From contig JAODTK010005881.1 of NCBI GenBank assembly GCA_026419785.1, forward strand, positions 1 to 64,000: a stretch of 64,000 nucleotides of DNA. Reading direction: 5' to 3'. The position numbers were made by a program, and so were the translations under genes. Shown one piece after another: positions 1 to 11,097 of the stretch. The stretch's first letter is position 1. Each line of letters begins with the position of its first letter. This stretch comes from Sclerodactyla briareus (lineage: Eukaryota; Echinodermata; Holothuroidea; Dendrochirotida; Sclerodactylidae). A model generated the notes under the pieces. That model did no database searches. It worked only from the letters and a program-made list of their open reading frames with translations, and was not told the origin of the DNA.

Positions 1-437
1 TTAATAGAAAAACAGTTTCAAATACTTTTTAACTTGTGTAAATCGAATTGAAATGTAAAATTGCGCCTCTGACAAGAGTCCCCCCCCCCCCAAAAAAAAA
101 AGCTACGTTCACGTTCTCTGTTTACACTTCATATACTCATTTTAGACACCTTCAATGCTCGCCTGTTCATAATCATCTGATAGAAATGACATCGAGTGAA
201 AATGTTCCTGTTCTGTCTGATTCTTGATTGTCACCTGCGTTTTTTGGCATATGGTCACCTCCTAGCGGACTATTCTGCCCATCATCCTCTAAACAGATCG
301 CTTTGGTGCAGCTCCGCGGGTGCCTCCGGGCGAGGAGAGAGGGGTCAGGCACATGTCTGGGTCGCTTCGGGGGAGGTCATATGATTGGAAGAGGCGGTGG
401 ATTGCGGCTAACGTGCCTCCCAATGCATGTGCTACCA
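1..437. other. Unassigned sequence
   Basis: A+T-rich sequence with a C-run followed by an A-run near 80-101. Two short overlapping ORFs (196-384 and 228-440) have no recognisable motif and read as chance ORFs. I see no gene here. Confidence 0.5.
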
Positions 438-557
438 TGAGTGAGATTGCGTGAACCGAGTGATTGATCGAGTGAGGGATGCGTGAGTGGTGAGTTAGTG
501 AGGTTAGGTTTAGGGAGTGAGGGAGAGTGAGTTAGGGAGTGAGTGAGTGAGTGGAGG
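438..557. repeat. Degenerate GAGT/GAGG tetranucleotide microsatellite
   Basis: Repeated GAGT, GTGA and GAGGG words run through this stretch, densest around 525-550 where GAGTGAGTGAGT is perfect. The array is impure, with GTTAGG interruptions. It is simple-sequence DNA with no coding potential. Confidence 0.8.
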
Positions 558-1434
558 GTGAGGTAGTCGTGTCAGTGGTTACCAGTAGTTATTGTTGCAC
601 GTTGGGATATTCTTAGGAGAGCCTAACAGCGGATTAATGTGTTTACAAGGTTTATCTCCGTGGTGTTTGATGGTGCGTATTTACTAATATAGTACCTAAA
701 TTCCTCATGGTGATTGGATGATCCTAATCATGTCTGTCATCCTCATTTAATCCCATGATGGGAGTGACTTTAGAGCGAGAGCCTAAAAATCTGTCTGTTA
801 ACACACTTTCATCGGAAGTGTCGATCTGTAATAACATGGTCACTATGGTTATGCAATATATCCCTAGTGTTTGAGTGTCAACTTGATATTCGTGAGTGCG
901 CGTGGCTAAAGACAGATCGCACTATTTTTGAATGCCAATTCTTCGACTACCAAATGACGAAATTTGATGACATCAGCGGGGCAGTAGTACATGCGCTAGT
1001 GCTTTAGTATCCTATTCACTGCTGTCCTGATGATGCGGTGCGGCCAAAAAAAAGCGAATTAGGTCCCACTTGCTTGGCCGGCGTTGTCCCACCGACCTTT
1101 GTCTCATTGCTCCCACCTCAAGCTTTGTTGGCATTCTTTCAATCGACTATGATATCGGTCATAGCAAATTTGGAAGACGCTGCATCAATTAAAGACGTTT
1201 CTGCTGTGTTTGGGCCCCTCAAAGAAAGCAATCATTATAGACGATTCGACTCATTCCTTACAATGGTCCATCTTCAACTGATATATCACGTTCGTTTTTC
1301 ACGATATGTTTAAAACCCCAATCATAACCGAGATATCTAATCTCTCATCGCGGAACCTTTTTTCGCCCAAATTCTTTTTATGACTTGAGTTGATTCAATG
1401 TAATCATCTGCGACGATTTGTGATGCCCCTCTAA
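558..1434. other. Unassigned sequence with one short ORF
   Basis: An ORF at 1038-1313 (+) would encode 91 residues, with a proline- and leucine-rich start and a middle segment around residues 40-70 of balanced composition. I do not recognise a domain, and there is no matching splice or start context. The rest has no visible structure. Confidence 0.4.
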
Positions 1435-1693
1435 GTGACCGAGTGGTTGGCGCATTGGATACGGTCGGCTTCCACCCGGGAGACGGGTTCGATTCCCCGG
1501 TCGGGTCCTACCACGACTTTAAAATGGTACCTGATTACCTTCTCGCTGGACCTTACACATGGATTTGAGCAGGGGCAAACGAGGGTATGCAATTTGCCGT
1601 CTGCCGTGTGATACCCCCATGGGGTGCGTTTAAAGTACCGCCCAAAGGGCATTGCCTTATCATTAGCGGATACAGAGGGGGTCCGGACCCCCC
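1435..1693 (+). mobile_element. tRNA-derived SINE, copy 1
   Basis: The head (about 1435-1508) carries a pol III A box (TGACCGAGTGG at 1436-1446) and a perfect-looking B box (GGTTCGATTCC at 1486-1496) at tRNA spacing. The acceptor ends do not pair cleanly, so it is a tRNA-derived element rather than a working tRNA. A unique-looking body follows to about 1690 and ends at a C-run (1689-1702). The same head plus body recurs in reverse at 10,860-11,097, including shared body words such as GGCAAACGA/GGACAAACGA and a conserved GTACC..GCCTTAT stretch. Two copies with the same head-body junction define a SINE family. The parent tRNA was not determined. Confidence 0.75.
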
Positions 1694-4600
1694 CCCCCTC
1701 TTTTGGTTCGGAGCTTTTCGAAACACTAATGTATTCTACCACTATGTGGATCCAGTTCACCCTAGCCCTATTGTTTGCTCACTGGTGGCATTGTTATGTG
1801 GGATCACTTGTACTCTTGGCAGGGACGGAATTGAAAATTGCTGCTCTTCTTATGAACTACACAAGATTTCCACCTCGGCCCTTGTTTGCATTCCTGAGCC
1901 TATGTTGAAACAGGCCTTAGGTACCCTTTCATTCTGATTTACGCACATACCTATTAGGACAATCTAATTTCATCAACCTTCAAATATTTGCCCAATTCTC
2001 GCATGTTCCCCTTCTGTTACTACCACAATACACATTCCCGACACACCTGGAGAATGAGATATCGCTTTCTGTGATCACTCGAAGAATAAATATTGCTTAC
2101 GATGGTAATATATCTAGGTCGCGTGTGAAAGCGGGGAAACTTTGACCACGAGACAAAATAGATCGTGAAACTATACTGTGGAACAATCTCGGAAATTATT
2201 CCTCATGCAGTTCAGGGAAGGTCCAGTTTCCTTGGTCTACGATTCAGTTCCATAGACAGCGCTAAAAATGGGAACTTGGAACATTTCAAAGACAGCATTC
2301 AGGCTACCTGCTATCAGAATGCCGAATAATGTTTGTATTCTGGTTAGGAAGTATGATAACCTAATTCCCCTCCCTCCAAAAGAAAAAGAAGAAGTGACTA
2401 CCCTTAACTAACAGTTATCTTACTTACTACTTGTAGGGAGTGCGTCGGCCGGTGTTGCCTCCTCCTTCTTCACCATCTGTCTTCAATGAGATCTGCCATT
2501 GTTGGCGGGTCTTGAGCCATTCTTCCTGTTTTGGTCACGAAGGCCAGTCCCACTGATTCAGTCTTCTGATGCAATCTTCCCAGCGTTTAGTGGTCTACCT
2601 CTGATGTTCTTTTCGCAGCACCCTTCCTCACACGGTAGTTTTCGGGATATTTGCGGTGGCATTCCGGATGTTTTTTCATGATGAGAACCTAACAGTTTCA
2701 TTCATTCACATATTTTTGTCTCTCTCTTTTTCAAACTGTACATAATGTTTCCTTTTCAATAACTGAATTAGAAAGCAGGGTGAGAGGAGGTGTTTACAAA
2801 AGGGCTTCTCGAGTTTCTCCACTCGAATTGTCCACCTTGACAATGCCCGATAAGAGAAGTAACACACACAAAACTCCCCCTCCCCCCTCTCGCAGTGGAC
2901 CCGGCACCCCATCCCCCACCCAACACCTCCCCACCCTGCCACTGACCAACCAACACCTGAAATGCTACCATCACTAAACATGGACTGACGTGAAAACGTT
3001 TCATATGTGGATTCAGCTTCTACATGTCCAGTAACGTTTCCCTGAGTATAGTGATATTCCTACTAGTTCTGTGTATATCCGTAACTTGTTTCATTGATAT
3101 TGTGGCTCTGCTTGCATTTTGACCTTCTAAACTGAGGTCTACTTATACTCCAGCCTGTCTCTAGGTGTTTGAGCAGGAATAGATGTTTAGTGGCATCGAA
3201 GTATTTAAAGTGATAGGGCAGTAGATTGTTATGACAACGAGAGGTGATGAAGCAGCAATTCAGAGAATTATCAGTGTTGGACGGTTCTCATTAATTAAGA
3301 TACATGTGTTTTCATTTTCGTCATGATACCAATGCACTTAGATATTTGGTAGATATATAGCGATCTATTCACACCATGAGAGATGCGAGGCAATATAGCA
3401 TCTGTACTTTGGTACAATCCACTCTGTTGACTGGCACATCATTCATATTGAATATTTATATGTATGTTTGTTGGCGCTACATACATATAATTGTTTGTCT
3501 AGATTTATGACAATTTATTTGCACCAAATGCGATTGTGGAAATCAAAAACCCATTTCTTACATACCAATTTTTCAGATGTTTTGGTTCACCGCCGTGAAT
3601 GTATGGTGGTTATCGTTCAGCAAACTATGACCAATGAGCAAATCCTTGGAAACATACAAATGTCATCCATGCATGATTAATAGCAATGGACCCACATCGA
3701 ACCATGAGGTACTCCACCCACGCTTCTCCTCATTAAACGCTCCTTCTGTCAGATTGAAGAATTGTGGTATTTCCGGCAAGGTCATTGTGGGGATTAAAGA
3801 GTGGCTCCACAGTAGGGCGCAGAGAGTTGACATTAATTGGAATTTATCTACCTGGCAGTAGGTACCAGTGGTTGTTCCCGAGTGTCGGTTCTTGAACAGT
3901 TTTAGCTAATATGACGAGTTGCGCTGATTTTGTGCAATTGTTAGAGGCCTAAACAATTGCGGAACACAATTGTATCGAGAGGTGACTTCGATTGATGATG
4001 TTGCAATTATGCAGAGGGTTTTAACCGAACTTAAGTGTCTTCCGATAGGAAAATGTTTGTAACGCCGATAAAATGGCAAGTGATGCACCGTCGGCTGCAA
4101 TAACGCCAATCGTTTTTAGCTTATATAAGCAAGAAATCAATGTGGTAAATTTTTTCCAATGATATTGGTGTGTATTTCGATGCTTCACGAGCCTTCGAAG
4201 CAGTGTGCGGACGCTGTTAGGAAAGGTAATTGGATTCTCGGCTGTAAGCGTAATAACAGTTTTCTTGACGAAGGACATTGCTGTCAGGATGTTCGGGCAG
4301 TTAGTAAGACCTCACCCGGAGTTATCACGTCACGGTGGAATCCGTATTTCGCGAAGGATAAGAAGGCCTAATGAGAACGTAGAAGGAGGGCCACAGGATT
4401 AATTCACTGTCTGCGAGATTTTGTCGTATAAGGAAAAGATAACCGTCGTGGTCTGAATTCAATGGAAGCTAATGGCGTATTCGGGTGATTGATTCATGTT
4501 TTCAAAATGTCCATGCTCCGATTCTTTCGACTAATTTTTTTATTTCTTATGTTACTACTAATAGGGGGCATTTCTCAAGCTTCGTGGTAAACGTTGCAAA

Positions 4601-6053
4601 TTAAAACGAATTCCAATGTTATTACTTTTCGTAGGAGTGATTAGTGAGTGGATAATAGACCTCCCCTGCCGAGTTATTTGGTCTGAGCTGTTAGCTCTGT
4701 AGTTATGCTCTCTGCTGTTCTTCTTTAGGGTTGTTGTGGTTCAGGGTAGTTCCTCTGGTGGCCATTCCTACTTAAACGTGGAATAAACTAAAGATACTCG
4801 ACCAGCTGCCTGTTAATGCAAAATAACGAATGACAATGTCTATGAGCTAGCCATAAAATAGAGGAATTTGAAACATAATGGTATTTCTGCATAGGTTGTG
4901 TGGAATAAATGTCCCATCGAGCACACTGTAATACAGTCTATCAGATAGAAATAGGCACCGCATAGACCAAACAACGATATTTTTATTTGTTTCTTCTACC
5001 TCTGGTGATACTAACTAACATCACGCGGGTTGTGTCATTAATCCTTATGTAATCTAGGTTTGCAGAGCAGGTTAAAATTGATTGTGTTCCTAAGCAAAAC
5101 TCACGATGAGTGTGATGTGCGTGACCCATTGCAACGAGTTCCATCTGAATGGGTTCTATTTCTGATTATTGTTCCCAGCTGGTAGGCCACTGACCCGATT
5201 AATCCGCTCTGATTTTTAATAATAGTGAGGAAGGCGTGATGCTATCAAATTGGGAGGACCAAATATACCTTGCGACACGAAAAGCGCACAAGGAAGCCGA
5301 GTATAACAACATACATAATAAGGTCCATGGAACCAAAATTATTGACCCATGCAGGTGACCTATTATCAACAATAAACATACCAGTTGGAATAAGGTGGAT
5401 CGACATCAGGTTTTTGGCTCAGTTAAGACTTGGGGCCGATAAAATACTTTTCGTGGTGCGACCTATCGCTGGTAATATTGCCGCGGAGGACTGCTAGGCA
5501 TTCAATAGCAATGTTCCAGTGTGTTCACAGGTTTTCCAAGTTCCGAGGCTACGAATATCCAAGCGATGCTGGAATTCCTAGCTAGGAGCGACGAAGGTTG
5601 TATAATAGTATCACTGGAGGACACATTCAAGTAACCTTTGAACTTGATCGGTTTCAGATAAAGAATCATAACTTACACGAAACCAGAGACATTGAGCACC
5701 CATGTAGGTGACTGGCGTGTAAAGTTAACTATACTCATTGTGTTGGCCTCATGGGAACGTTCTTGGTAGCCGCGGGACAGCAAAAAACTCTCGTGCAAAT
5801 TACATGCAGTTGTTCGCCATTCACAGTGATTGTTTGTTCACATCAAACTGACCTCGACTGACATCTGTCCTAACCATGGAATCGACTTGGAATCAGTCTA
5901 CCACATTAGATAATATTTGTACACAGTGCCCATTCCAAAGCCTGTGGCAGTGAACAGTTAAAACACAGTCCCACAGAAAGAATATCTAACATGTGTTGGA
6001 CACTCATAGGTATAGTTGAACCACTCCACAAGTACCATCAACGCATTTAGGGC
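1694..6053. other. Unassigned sequence, no gene seen
   Basis: Both strands carry many stops and only ORFs under 95 codons (for example 2499-2681, 3468-3680, 4021-4278 minus, 5270-5497). None shows a recognisable motif, repeated segment or convincing splice-site pair. A pyrimidine-rich run lies at about 2870-2945. I cannot assign a function to this 4.3 kb. Confidence 0.45.
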
Positions 6054-6076
6054 TGGGGGGGTGGGGGGGGGGGGGG
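6054..6076. repeat. G homopolymer run
   Basis: A nearly pure G run, broken only by single T and C bases, followed by GCGGCGCAAGCCCCCC. Many repeats in this window start with a similar G-run next to a GGCGGCGC motif, so it may mark the edge of a decayed transposon. Homopolymers of this length are also where assemblies miscall. Confidence 0.6.
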
Positions 6077-6224
6077 CGGCGCAAGCCCCCCTTTCTAGGT
6101 CACCACTTAACGAATTGGAAGAGATGTAATGTAAACAAATCCTGTGGATAGAGCCGAGGTCTAATGTAAACTAGGGCGAGAGCGTATGAAGACAAATCAA
6201 CCCACCTGGACAATTAGGTTTTTA

Positions 6225-6615
6225 TTGTCAACTATTCTGAGAACTGGACCTTTCTGTATAGATAAGGTAACACTGCTCAGCAGAGGATGGAGTAATGGAA
6301 ACAAACTCGGTCTGGCAGAGGAGCGTCTCAAAATAAGTGGAAATGGGGGTAAGAATTTGGATTTAATTAAAATCTATTAACACTATGGGAATCATAAATG
6401 TAGCTAAGGCTACCTAGTAGAAGCTTCATCCACCCACCCAAGTTTCAAACCTGATCGCATATCGTATGGTTTAGAAGTTATGAGATAACGTGACGAACAG
6501 AAGGAAACGAAACGAACGAACCCGACGAACGAACGAACGATAAGCAACGAACGAACGAACGAACGACGGAGAGACATGATTGAACTTGTAGAGCTGCTCT
6601 CCGCAGCTGGAAAAC
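6225..6615 (-). repeat. Interspersed repeat with GAAC tetranucleotide core, copy 1
   Basis: This ~390-bp sequence matches the reverse complement of 14,335-14,700 along its length. Shared landmarks in order are a TATAGATAAGGTAACNCTGCT block, an AACACTATG block, GTAGCTAAGGCTA, CTTCATCCACCCACC, AACCTGATCGCAT, and then a (GAAC)n array at about 6507-6565. A TGTAGAGCTGCTC block closes it. The tetranucleotide array is therefore part of a transposable repeat, not a free microsatellite. No protein is encoded. A third partial copy is at 33,050-33,210. Confidence 0.8.
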
Positions 6616-6674
6616 GCAATCGATTTTCAAACGGTGTTCACTCGAGATCAGCTATCCGCAGATAGATCCGGATG

Positions 6675-6758
6675 ATATATTATATATATATAATTAATTT
6701 AGAAAATATCTATAGATATATATATAATAAATATAATATATATATATATATATATATA
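6675..6758. repeat. (AT)n microsatellite
   Basis: Two long TA-dinucleotide blocks are separated by an A+T-rich spacer. The short ORF across it (6672-6854) is an artefact of the repeat. Confidence 0.9.
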
Positions 6759-7112
6759 GGAAACAGTTTCCTTAAACACTATAAATGCTCGCCATATGTT
6801 ATGATGTATAATGGCATGATAAAAAGAGACATGGCGACTGACTCGAGTTGGTGAATTCTGTGGGGACCCAATGAGACATTGGTTTTTTTAACAGATTGCT
6901 AAATTATAGTCCAGGCTCAGAATTTGAAATTGATTTTCATCTAGTGCCTAGAACATGTATCCAAGTATTATAAGGGCTCAGTTCAGGACTCGTCACGAAG
7001 CACAACATTCGAATGTTTCCGTGGCTCATTGTTGGGTACACTTACCATCATTCAAACTTATATAAACCATACGTTATAAAAACGCGAACTTCAACGTACC
7101 CTCGGCCAATAT

Positions 7113-7128
7113 CCCCCCCCCCCCCCCC
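7113..7128. repeat. C homopolymer run
   Basis: Sixteen consecutive C bases. Likely length-unstable and possibly miscounted in the assembly. Confidence 0.85.
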
Positions 7129-8689
7129 GGTGACCGTTTACTTTGGAGCTATCATATTAACAGAATAGGACATGATGAGACTGGCGTAGAGTGTTTGCCC
7201 TGACAAGTCCCGTCAGAGACCACAAACTCGGAAGTGGGAAGACGCCTATTGTTGGCTAGCCTATTCATGGCGGAAGCACCGAAAGCTGATCCATCATTAT
7301 TAGAAAATACAAAGCGAATGCGTCTGACAAAACACATCTTGGCGTTAATTACAACATGACAGAGCGGAAGCGAAATCCGATCTGCGAAGTAGTTGGGGAC
7401 CCACACCCCCTCCCCCCCCCGTTTTTTCGTCCCGAGGGTCTGTCGGTACATTTGATGATCTTGGTCGTATATCCTTGCGGACGTGGAATGTGTAGAAATA
7501 CTCGACAGGCATATCCATCTTCAATCAGCGTGCTACGATTTTCCAACGAACTTTACGTATTTCACTTATCTTCTTTTCGGAATCCCGGCCAGTGGTGCCA
7601 GCCTCAGCATTTCGTCGTATGGGAGAGTAATATAGCGCCATCCTTCAGGCTACGCTATGGTGGCCATTCTGTCATACTTTTCAAAATTGCTTGCGATACT
7701 TTATTCACGAGTTTTTGGATCACCGTTTCTCTTGTTTTACACAAATTTCCGATCGAGGGTTTGGTTTTTCGAATTTGAATCTTTCATTCACGCAAATATA
7801 CTATTTATTCGTGATCCGCCTTCGATCACAGGAAACCAGTTCGGCGATCAGTGGAAGCATTACGGGGTTGCCATGGCAGCAGAACAATTTTAGTCTCTAC
7901 CATGAAGGTCCAAACTGAAGGCTCCTCTCCATGCTGTAAGGGGTGCACATTTCCGCCGGATACTGTTGAATCAACTTTGTGAATTTTTGCAACAACAATA
8001 TCATTCCAGTGCGTCGGATGTAAAAAGCTCCTCCAAAATCGAAGTCCATCGTGTCGGCTACCCACAACGCTTCAAGCACACCTGAGAGAATTGCTTGTAG
8101 CTTTGAGAAAATCCGATCGACTGGATGGAACTAACCATCTAACTACCACGGTCCTTCTCAGCCAGTTATCACACTACAGAATCCCAACAACAGTCACCGA
8201 GGGTGTTCAACTTGCGGTAGAGCATGCCCCTCTCGGGCTCCAAAAACTTTGCCGGTTTGACCAGGCAGAAGCATGTGATCGTCGCTTGAGGCCACAAGGT
8301 CGAAAAAGTGCCAACATGTGGAACCATCGTACTAGGTTGCAGAACTTGCCGCCAGGAACACGAGGGCGCCGTCATACTGACCCTATCTCAAAAAGGGACA
8401 GGTGCACTACGTAGCACCTAGTACTTTTTTAATACTTTTAGTGAATTGAAACTCATTTAATTTCAATGAAAAATACTGTTATGCCCCCTTACGGATGCCC
8501 ATACCACCCACTGGCATTCTAACGGAATAATGACAATGCAAGACATGTTCCTATGGCAATAGGACAACAGGATAGCAATAAGCTTTCAAAAGGATGTTAC
8601 TTACTGCGCAAATGAATTGAACATTGCCTTCCTTAACACCAATCGTCCTTCCTCAATAGAGTAACCAACTACAAGCTTAAAATACGGAT
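7129..8689. other. Unassigned sequence with overlapping short ORFs
   Basis: ORFs of 140 codons (7356-7778, plus) and 107 codons (8091-8414, plus) are mirrored by similar ORFs on the minus strand. Neither strand gives a motif I can name, and no splice sites frame them. The stretch is less stop-rich than its surroundings, so a decayed transposon gene is possible, but I cannot show it. Confidence 0.35.
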
Positions 8690-8879
8690 TAATTATACTT
8701 GCACATTCTTGTTTGAACGAGCATTTCTCGATGTTCAATTAATAACCATGATGCAATATACCCTGGGTATTTTTTGTTTCGCGGGAACAGAAGAAGGGAC
8801 GGGAAGTTGGTTGTTTGCTGTTTATTACAACATGGACATACCTTGTGTCATGCGTGGGATACGAGTTGATGCCATGCAG

Positions 8880-9235
8880 CAATTGTTGTAGATTCCCTCT
8901 GAAAATATTAAGAAATGTTATAATGTGTGTTTATATCGACCGCCATGTTACACAAATGATTGGCCAGATATATTTCGAGAGATTACTGACTAACCCGTGT
9001 CATTCCGATTTAGATGTCGTTATAATGGGTGATTCAAATATCAATTTTGTTGACTGAATGAAAACTGTAATGGGGTCAAAATGTCGAATTACTGGGTTTG
9101 AAGTCAGATGGTTAACAATGCTCTACAAGAGAAACAAACATTCTTCAACCTTGATCGACCATGTATACCCCACAAAAACGAAAGTCGAGTGTAACAATCT
9201 CAGTGTGCCTCAGGCTAACAATTAGGCGGTCATAT
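8880..9235 (+). pseudogene. LINE APE-type endonuclease remnant
   Basis: One frame reads VVIMGDSNINF at 9013-9048, the classic MGDxN motif of LINE endonucleases; the residues just before it resemble the usual IYRPP segment in altered form. After a stop, a second frame reads STLIDHVYPTKTK from 9142, the LIDHIYTN segment that precedes the SDH motif. The SDH block itself is lost. In the family this domain nicks target DNA to prime reverse transcription. At least one frameshift and one stop separate the two halves. Confidence 0.75.
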
Positions 9236-9289
9236 CTAATATTATTTACACGGCTAGCAGCATGGTGAGCTTAGATTAAGACCACTCAC

Positions 9290-9560
9290 CATAATTCTAT
9301 GGAGTATAGGAAGATTGGTAATTGTGTAAACCAACAATAGTTTAGGAGAGACCTAATAGATGGTTCTTTATGGCCCCAGACGGTTTTCCTATGATGAATC
9401 CATAATAAAGCCTTTTGCCGCGAGGCAAAATGTATTATGGATATCTTGAATAAACACGTCCCCTTTAAAATGAAAAGGATTAAGAGGAAATTCCAACCGG
9501 ATTATTAGTGACGGACTCAATGAATGCAATTAAGAAGACAGAAACAACGGAGGTGACTAA
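9290..9560 (+). pseudogene. LINE inter-domain linker remnant
   Basis: A plus-strand frame at 9440-9495 gives DILNKHVPFKMKRIKRK, the HAPxKxKRIK-type basic linker that follows the endonuclease in CR1/L2 ORF2 proteins. Just upstream another frame gives RRDLIDGSLW, matching the usual FNxDL..xPW stretch. This supports a single element extending from the endonuclease to the polymerase. Confidence 0.65.
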
Positions 9561-10289
9561 GAGTCTGATCACATCACTCGGTAGCAAGACGAGATATCAG
9601 GGACACATAGCTTGATTAACAGAAGGGAAAGGCCTTGCTCCGTCGGGGATCACGAATTAATTATTTCCTACTGATGCCATAATTGGGAGACAACACACAG
9701 TCAGGCATACTCTAGAAGCCTATATAGAATCTCCGTACGAGATGATCTGATATCGAAATGCAACACTGACAGGAAAGTTCAAACATCCAGTCTTTTTTAT
9801 CAGTCGATGACAATATATTAAGGTAACCAGAGGTGCGAATGCATTAAACAAACTGTTCACTTTCTGTATCACCCCATATGTGGGGCCTGGTGTGCAGTCC
9901 GAAGGAATTCGTTACGACCAAGGTATATTTTAGACAAGCTCCCATCGGTACCCGTTTCGACATACCTCTGGTCTCACAATTTCGTGATGCTGTATTTAAT
10001 AATTTCGTTAGACCCCATAAAGCCACGGCCTTGATGGACAGTGTTAAAATGATAGAGAGCATGCAGACGTTATTTGTGAAGGTATACTCACAAGTATTCA
10101 ACAACAAAAATTGCAGCTATCGGAAACAAGGCCAGAGGCCCTATTTTTCAAAAAAAAACAAGCTGGGGGGTTTTCAAGCCCTTGACGTATCTGAACTATC
10201 AGCCTATATCATTCTACCATTATTTATCACGCTTATTGAGGAGGACTCGTTCATAATGCCCTGATTGCATACCGAATGAATTAGATTAT

Positions 10290-10720
10290 ACTTGAGGGCG
10301 TGCAGTCAGATTCAGGGGAATGCACCCTGTGAGACAGCTCTCCTAAAACTCACAGACTGATGGATAGCACAATAGACGGGTATTTTGGTAGACACAGTTT
10401 TCTTGGCTTAAGAAATTTTTTGAAGTGGTCGATCATAACATTCTAATGCGCATGTCGGTCTAATATATGGTGTTTTTCGAAAGTACCTGTGTTTGGATGA
10501 CGACCCAGCGAGTTCAGATATAGGGTCTTTCTGATCCCGAGCCGGTTGTATCGACGTTCTCAGGGATCTATTCTAGACATTGGTTATTCATATTATATAT
10601 AATGATTATGGGTCTCTCGTTAAACCATAATTCGTGTGCCATGTAAGCTGACGGATCTGTCAGATATCCTCGTGACCAAAAGTAACCTACCGAATATGTT
10701 GACTATGTTTTAAATATATT
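10290..10720 (+). pseudogene. LINE reverse transcriptase remnant
   Basis: ETALLKLTD at about 10,331-10,357 matches the ETALLxLTxD segment in front of the first catalytic aspartate. The LDLSKAFDxVDHxIL block follows in broken form, with VDHNIL still readable at about 10,426-10,445. RRSQGSIL at 10,552-10,575 corresponds to VPQGSILGP. The catalytic YADD motif is reduced to stop-ADGS at about 10,644. These blocks sit in different frames, so no functional polymerase can be made. Confidence 0.75.
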
Positions 10721-10859
10721 GGGTTGATCATTCATTAGCAGGGTAGTCATGAGTACAACTGGTGTATTTTTTTTTGTATGGTATCTTGCTGAGCAGAGGA
10801 TCGAACAATGATTCCCTCAAGGGCACAGACCTGGATAGCTGCTCCTTATTGTCAGCTGC

Positions 10860-11097
10860 GAGTCCCTCACCAGGTATCACGAATAAGGCAAAGGTACCTC
10901 AATGTGGGGTGGGGAGATCACACCAGACGTGGGTCTTGCGAATTGCCTACCATTCGTTTGTCCATGCTCCAATCCCTTGTGCTGAGCGACCCGCGATAAA
11001 GCACAGGTACTACTTTCAAGTCTTAAGTATGACCCGGCAGGGATTCGAACCCCGTCTCAACGAGGTCTACTAATTGTGCCAACCACTTCGATGAAAT
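10860..11097 (-). mobile_element. tRNA-derived SINE, copy 2 (inverted)
   Basis: On the minus strand a tRNA-like head (about 11,097-11,028) carries a B box at 11,051-11,041 (GGTTCGAATCC) and an A-box-like AGTGGTTGGC. A body homologous to the SINE at 1435-1693 follows. Shared body words include the GG(A/G)CAAACGA segment, TGTGAT followed by C-rich sequence, and GTACC..TGCCTTAT. It lies just 3' of the LINE relic on the opposite strand. I saw no clear target-site duplication. Confidence 0.7.

Larger units (their letters stand above)
8690..10740 (+). mobile_element. Decayed CR1/L2-like non-LTR retrotransposon (LINE), ORF2 region
   Basis: Scattered but collinear motifs on the plus strand follow the order of a LINE ORF2: APE-type endonuclease (about 8880-9235), the basic linker just after it (9440-9495), and reverse transcriptase (about 10,290-10,720). 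Each block is in a different frame, so several indels and stops have accumulated. No 5' ORF1, 3' UTR or tail was recognised. The motif style (ETALLKLTD, QGSIL, LIDH) is that of the CR1/L2/Jockey group; a finer clade needs a phylogeny. It is immobile in this state. Confidence 0.75.

Noticed and set aside
1435..1508. Functional tRNA gene
   Set aside because: The boxes are good but the acceptor stem does not pair and the sequence continues into a body shared with another copy, as in a SINE.
4021..4402. Reverse transcriptase fragment (a frame with YFDASRAF)
   Set aside because: The resemblance to the xxDxSKAF motif is isolated; no flanking polymerase motif was found in any frame.
7356..7778. 140-codon ORF as a gene
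   Set aside because: Comparable ORFs exist on the other strand; no motif, start context or splice signal supports it.
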